64,000 bases of DNA, from contig CAWHIK010000004.1 in NCBI GenBank assembly GCA_963829485.1, positions 434,001 through 498,000 on the forward strand, read 5' to 3'. The number at the start of each line of letters is the position of its first letter. The stretch's first letter is position 1. The stretch is from JBGPQJ01 sp963829485 (GTDB taxonomy: Bacteria > Chloroflexota > Anaerolineae > Anaerolineales > Villigracilaceae). Positions 61,170-64,000 of the stretch are shown in pieces. A program made the position numbers and the translations under genes. A model generated the notes under the pieces. That model did not search any database. It saw only the letters and a list, made by a program, of their open reading frames with translations, and was not told where the DNA came from.

Positions 61170-61586
61170 ATGAGCCGTGGCTTGAATAAAGTGATGATCA
61201 TCGGACATTTGGGGCGCGATCCGGAAATGAGATATACACCTTCCGGGCGCCCGGTTACCACCTTCCCTGTCGCCACGAGCCGGTCCTGGAACACCGTGGA
61301 CGGCGAGCGCCATTCAGAGACGGAGTGGTTCAACATCGTTGCCTGGGGCAATCTGGCTGAGATCTGTAAACAATACCTGGTCAAAGGTCAGCAGGTGTAC
61401 ATCGAAGGCCGTCTGCAATCACGGAAATGGGACGACAAAGAAGGTGTCAAACATACTGCGGTGGAAATTGTCGCCAACGAAATGATGATGCTCGGAGAAC
61501 GGAAAGAATCCGGCAATCACAACCACGGCGACGAAAGTCCAGCCATCGATAGTGAATCAGGGACGGAAGACGAATTTCCATTCTAA
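61170..61586 (+). CDS. ssb: Single-stranded DNA-binding protein
   Basis: 138 residues. OB-fold with GHLGRDPEMRYTPSGRPVTTFPVATSR, FNIVAWGNLAEICKQYLVKGQQVYIEGRL (in pieces) and the C-terminal tip EDEFPF that recruits repair partners. AGGAGGA precedes the ATG. It sits between rpsF and rpsR as usual. Confidence 0.97.
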   Translation: MSRGLNKVMIIGHLGRDPEMRYTPSGRPVTTFPVATSRSWNTVDGERHSETEWFNIVAWGNLAEICKQYLVKGQQVYIEGRLQSRKWDDKEGVKHTAVEIVANEMMMLGERKESGNHNHGDESPAIDSESGTEDEFPF

Positions 61587-61691
61587 ATAATCAATATCCG
61601 GTTGTTGGAGATGCAGAACCTGGGATACCTAAGGACTTCTGCAGCCCTAATAATCAATGACCTTGTCTAAAGAATTTTGGAGTGAATTCAA

Positions 61692-61961
61692 ATGGATGAT
61701 ATGAGAGATATGGAAGGCCAGGGCGGAGATCGCCGGTATTATTCAAAACCGAAGATCTGCCAGTTCTGTGCTGATAAGAATTTGCACATCGACTATAAAC
61801 TCGGTGATGTCCTGCGCCGCTTTGTCACCGATGAAGGAAAAATCCGGCCTCGCCGCCAGACCGGCACCTGCGCTAAACATCAACGCGAACTGGCTGGCGC
61901 CGTTAAACGCGCCCGTCACATTGCTCTTCTCCCCTATGCCGGCGGGGATGACGACCGCTAG
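61692..61961 (+). CDS. rpsR: 30S ribosomal protein S18
   Basis: 89 residues. Zinc-binding form: CQFCADK with a later CAKHQRE. LGDVLRRFVTDEGKIRPRRQTGTC and AVKRARHIALLPY are S18. The N-terminal 20 residues are an acidic extension. It ends the rpsF-ssb-rpsR cluster and is followed by a hairpin. Confidence 0.97.
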   Translation: MDDMRDMEGQGGDRRYYSKPKICQFCADKNLHIDYKLGDVLRRFVTDEGKIRPRRQTGTCAKHQRELAGAVKRARHIALLPYAGGDDDR

Positions 61962-61987
61962 ACATTTATCATGATCGATAAGAGAAT

Positions 61988-62011
61988 GGGGTATGGTTCC
62001 TGCCATGCCCC
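61988..62011 (+). terminator. Possible terminator after rpsR
   Basis: GGGGTATGG (61988-61996) pairs with CCATGCCCC (62003-62011) including one G-U; the tail GATCTTTA is weak. Confidence 0.35.
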
Positions 62012-62044
62012 GATCTTTAATCTGTAAACAAGAAGGTTAATGCA

Positions 62045-63343
62045 ATGTCGCCTAAGAATAATCCTGTTAATAAGAAGCATGTGGCTCATCTGGCCAAGGT
62101 TCAGCAGCAATCGCGGATCATCAAATACATCACCATTGGTATTTTTATTTTTGTAGGTGTCGTTATCCTTGCAGGACTTGTGATGACTTCAGGATTTCCT
62201 CCTTACCAAAATGTGGCCAAGGTGAATGGTGAAAACCTGACCGCGGAGGAATTCAAAGTGCTGGTCAAGCTGCAGCGAAACTCGCTGCTCGGGCAATACA
62301 GCCAGCTGATTGAATTCGCTCAAGGATTTGGACTGGACCCATTCACCGATCCAAATTTTTCCGGCCAGCTGCAACAGATTATCAGTCAGTTGGCTCCTGA
62401 AAATAAATTAACTTTAGGGCAGCAGGTGCTCGACAATATGATCCAGGATGCCTTAATCAGGCAGGAAGCCGATAGGCTTGGAATCACAATTTCGGATCAG
62501 GAACTTGAAAAATATACACAGGAAGACCAATTTCGGTTCTATCAGAATGGGACACCGACAGCGCAACCCGCTCCCACGGACGTGATTTTCCCGACCTTGA
62601 ATCCCACTCAACTTGCGCTGGTGACCATTACACCCACTGCATCTCCTTTCCCCACCTTAACACCTAGTCCGACTAGCTTGTCGACAGAAACTCCAACCGC
62701 CGGTCCGTCCCCGACGAGCGCTCCCACGATTGCCCCTGAACCGACCGCAACTCCCTACACACTGGAAGGATTTAACCAGGTCTATAAGGACGCCGTGGAA
62801 CGCTACAAAACAGATCTGGGCATGAACGAGGACTTGTTCCGTGAATACTTCTTCGTGATGCCTCTCCTGCGCGAGAAGGTTTACGACGCCATCACGGCTG
62901 ACCTCAAACCGGAAGAAGAACAGGTATGGGCAAGGCACATCCTCGTCGCTACTGAGGAAGAGGCCAATATTCTGTATGAGCAACTAATATCAGGTGATGA
63001 ATTTGGAAATATCGCCAGAGAGTTGTCCACGGACACTGGTTCAGGGAGCAATGGCGGTGATTTAGGCTGGTTCGGTCGAGGGATGATGGTCAAGGAATTC
63101 GAGGACGCTGCCTTCAGCCAGGCGATTGCAGAAATTGGAAAACCGGTAAAAAGCCAATTTGGGTATCACATCATCCAGGTACTTGGCCACGAAGCCCGCC
63201 CGATATCAGAATCCAGATTTGACCAGGTGAAACAGCAAGCCATCGCTGATTGGGTGACGAAGGCAAAGGAAGATGCAAAAATCACCACCTATGACTTTTG
63301 GAAAACCATCGTCCCATCGGAACCATCATTTGAAGGTCAATAA
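62045..63343 (+). CDS. PpiC/parvulin-type peptidyl-prolyl isomerase, membrane-anchored, with Thr/Pro insertion
   Basis: 432 residues. A membrane anchor (ITIGIFIFVGVVILAGLVM), a SurA/PrsA-like N-terminal helical part, a roughly 60-residue Thr/Pro/Ser-rich insertion (about 175-240), then a parvulin domain with VWARHILVATEEEA, GGDLGWFGRGMMVKEFEDAAF and FGYHIIQVLGHE. It helps fold exported proteins outside the membrane, likely an assembly factor. A terminator follows. Confidence 0.9.
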   Translation: MSPKNNPVNKKHVAHLAKVQQQSRIIKYITIGIFIFVGVVILAGLVMTSGFPPYQNVAKVNGENLTAEEFKVLVKLQRNSLLGQYSQLIEFAQGFGLDPFTDPNFSGQLQQIISQLAPENKLTLGQQVLDNMIQDALIRQEADRLGITISDQELEKYTQEDQFRFYQNGTPTAQPAPTDVIFPTLNPTQLALVTITPTASPFPTLTPSPTSLSTETPTAGPSPTSAPTIAPEPTATPYTLEGFNQVYKDAVERYKTDLGMNEDLFREYFFVMPLLREKVYDAITADLKPEEEQVWARHILVATEEEANILYEQLISGDEFGNIARELSTDTGSGSNGGDLGWFGRGMMVKEFEDAAFSQAIAEIGKPVKSQFGYHIIQVLGHEARPISESRFDQVKQQAIADWVTKAKEDAKITTYDFWKTIVPSEPSFEGQ

Positions 63344-63348
63344 ACTCA

Positions 63349-63377
63349 AAACCGCTGTCCAAAAAGCAGCGGTTTTT
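63349..63377 (+). terminator. Intrinsic terminator after the isomerase gene
   Basis: AAACCGCTG (63349-63357) pairs with CAGCGGTTT (63367-63375) and is followed by TTATT. Confidence 0.85.
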
Positions 63378-63465
63378 ATTTGGAACAATTTTGGGTTGTA
63401 ATCCGTCTATAATTGAATAACTAAGGATATTTCTGAGTGATCATAAAAAAGAAAGGATGGTAGAT

Positions 63466-64000
63466 ATGATTAATCAGAGGATTAAAGTTCTTCTTGTTTT
63501 GGCATTTAGTGTTCTCCTCGCGGCGTGTGGGAACCAGAGTACACCCACACCCAGTGTTGAAGAAAAAGCCACACAACTGGTGATATTACTCGATGCCAAA
63601 GCGACTGCGTCAGCTGGGGAGACCGCGGTCGCGCAATTGACCCAGATCGCAGCATCAAACTCCCCGACGCCGATTGCGGTCGCTGCGACAGCCACCCCTA
63701 TCGTAGCTGTCCCCACCGCGACGTTTGTTCCGCCACCGACCTTCACGCCACTACCGCCGCCCCCTTGCAACTGGGCGCAATTCATTTCAGATGTGACCTA
63801 CCCCGATGGGTCAAGTGTCAAACCCAATACTGCCTTTAGAAAAACATGGAAATTTAAGAACATTGGGACATGTACCTGGACATCTGGCTACACGATAGTC
63901 TTCGTGAATGGCTACAACATGGGAAGCGCCTCGACGCCGATAAACTCGACCGTAGCCCCAGGCCAAACCGCTGATATCAGTGTGGACCTCTACTCCCCCA
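63466..64000 (+). CDS. Lipoprotein with an NBR1-type Ig-like domain, cut by window edge
   Basis: 178 residues are visible from ATG 63466; the 3' end is off the window. The lipobox LLAAC follows a short signal peptide, then a linker rich in Ser, Thr, Ala and Pro, with PPPTFTPLPPPP. The domain from about residue 105 (VTYPDGSSVKPNTAFRKTW, then FKNIGTCTWTSGYTIVF) is the NBR1 (Next-to-BRCA1) Ig-like domain, which is widespread in Chloroflexota surface proteins. A reverse-strand open frame over it is a shadow. AAAGGATGG lies upstream. Confidence 0.82.
   Translation, partial: MINQRIKVLLVLAFSVLLAACGNQSTPTPSVEEKATQLVILLDAKATASAGETAVAQLTQIAASNSPTPIAVAATATPIVAVPTATFVPPPTFTPLPPPPCNWAQFISDVTYPDGSSVKPNTAFRKTWKFKNIGTCTWTSGYTIVFVNGYNMGSASTPINSTVAPGQTADISVDLYSP

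Noticed and set aside
63474..63785. Reverse-strand open frame with a Gly/Ala/Val-rich product over the last lipoprotein
   Set aside because: It is the antisense of the Ala/Thr/Pro linker codons; the plus-strand frame has a lipobox and a known domain.

Overview
The window looks like a chromosomal piece of a Chloroflexota bacterium, most likely class Anaerolineae. The hints are lipoproteins and exported proteins with Thr/Pro-rich linkers, a lipoprotein with an NBR1-type Ig domain, a membrane-arm Complex I cluster with two NuoM genes, a b-delta fused ATP synthase subunit, and an AlaS/lipoprotein/baseplate-J-like/RuvX/MltG gene string. This is inference from family content; no rRNA marker is present. 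I saw no tRNA, rRNA, CRISPR array, insertion sequence or prophage. Nearly all of the sequence is housekeeping.

Layout. 1-2.6 kb: ftsH (cut by the window edge) and exonuclease III on the minus strand. 2.7-5.5 kb: a CheY-like receiver, a DUF192 protein, a LysM/M23 peptidase and a cyclic-nucleotide-binding protein. 5.5-11.4 kb: a complete branched-chain amino acid ABC transporter operon (livKHMGF), with a promoter, a leader, a terminator-like hairpin after livK and a strong final terminator. 11.4-17.9 kb: an FAD amine/amino-acid oxidoreductase, cinA, an M14 peptidase, an amidohydrolase-CYTH fusion and a membrane protein. 17.9-24.4 kb, minus strand: alaS, then lipoprotein, baseplate-J-like protein, ruvX and mltG. 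24.6-27 kb: patatin, glycosyltransferase and a haem-binding protein. 27-30.4 kb, minus strand: a DHH/CBS/CCA-transferase fusion followed by an inositol-phosphatase-family gene. 30.4-37.9 kb: a structured leader or small RNA, a MazG-like protein, a LOG-like protein, proS, a HEAT-type protein, rpsO, pnp and an MFS transporter. 38-52 kb, minus strand: a GNAT gene, murE, the F0 part of ATP synthase (atpZ-B-E-b/delta) and the Complex I membrane arm (nuoA-H-J-K-L-M-M-N). 52-53.6 kb: a tryptophanase-family lyase. 53.6-59.4 kb, minus strand: a phosphodiester glycosidase, DUF1385, an M20 peptidase, a hypothetical protein, an oligopeptide-type binding protein and secG. 59.4-64 kb: a PHP phosphoesterase, rpsF-ssb-rpsR, a PpiC-type foldase and a truncated lipoprotein.

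Genes work together as respiratory energy conservation (nuo and F0 atp), envelope building (murE, mltG, M23, foldase, secG), amino acid and peptide import (liv, binding protein, M20, tryptophanase) and core RNA and translation functions (alaS, proS, CCA transferase, rpsO, pnp, rpsF, rpsR).

Two general features stand out. First, seven genes, including alaS and atpB, are broken by single-base shifts while their protein sequence continues in another frame. In alaS several small indels sit within about 80 bases. I read most of these as consensus errors in the assembly rather than biology. Second, promoters are unusually legible: eight carry an extended -10 (TGn plus hexamer), and three place the -10 only 7-8 bases from the start codon, which predicts leaderless mRNAs. 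No clearly new multi-gene system is evident. The best candidates for something undescribed are the amidohydrolase-CYTH fusion, the structured RNA before the MazG-like gene, the structured RNA between secG and the binding protein, and the split respiratory and ATPase gene clusters.
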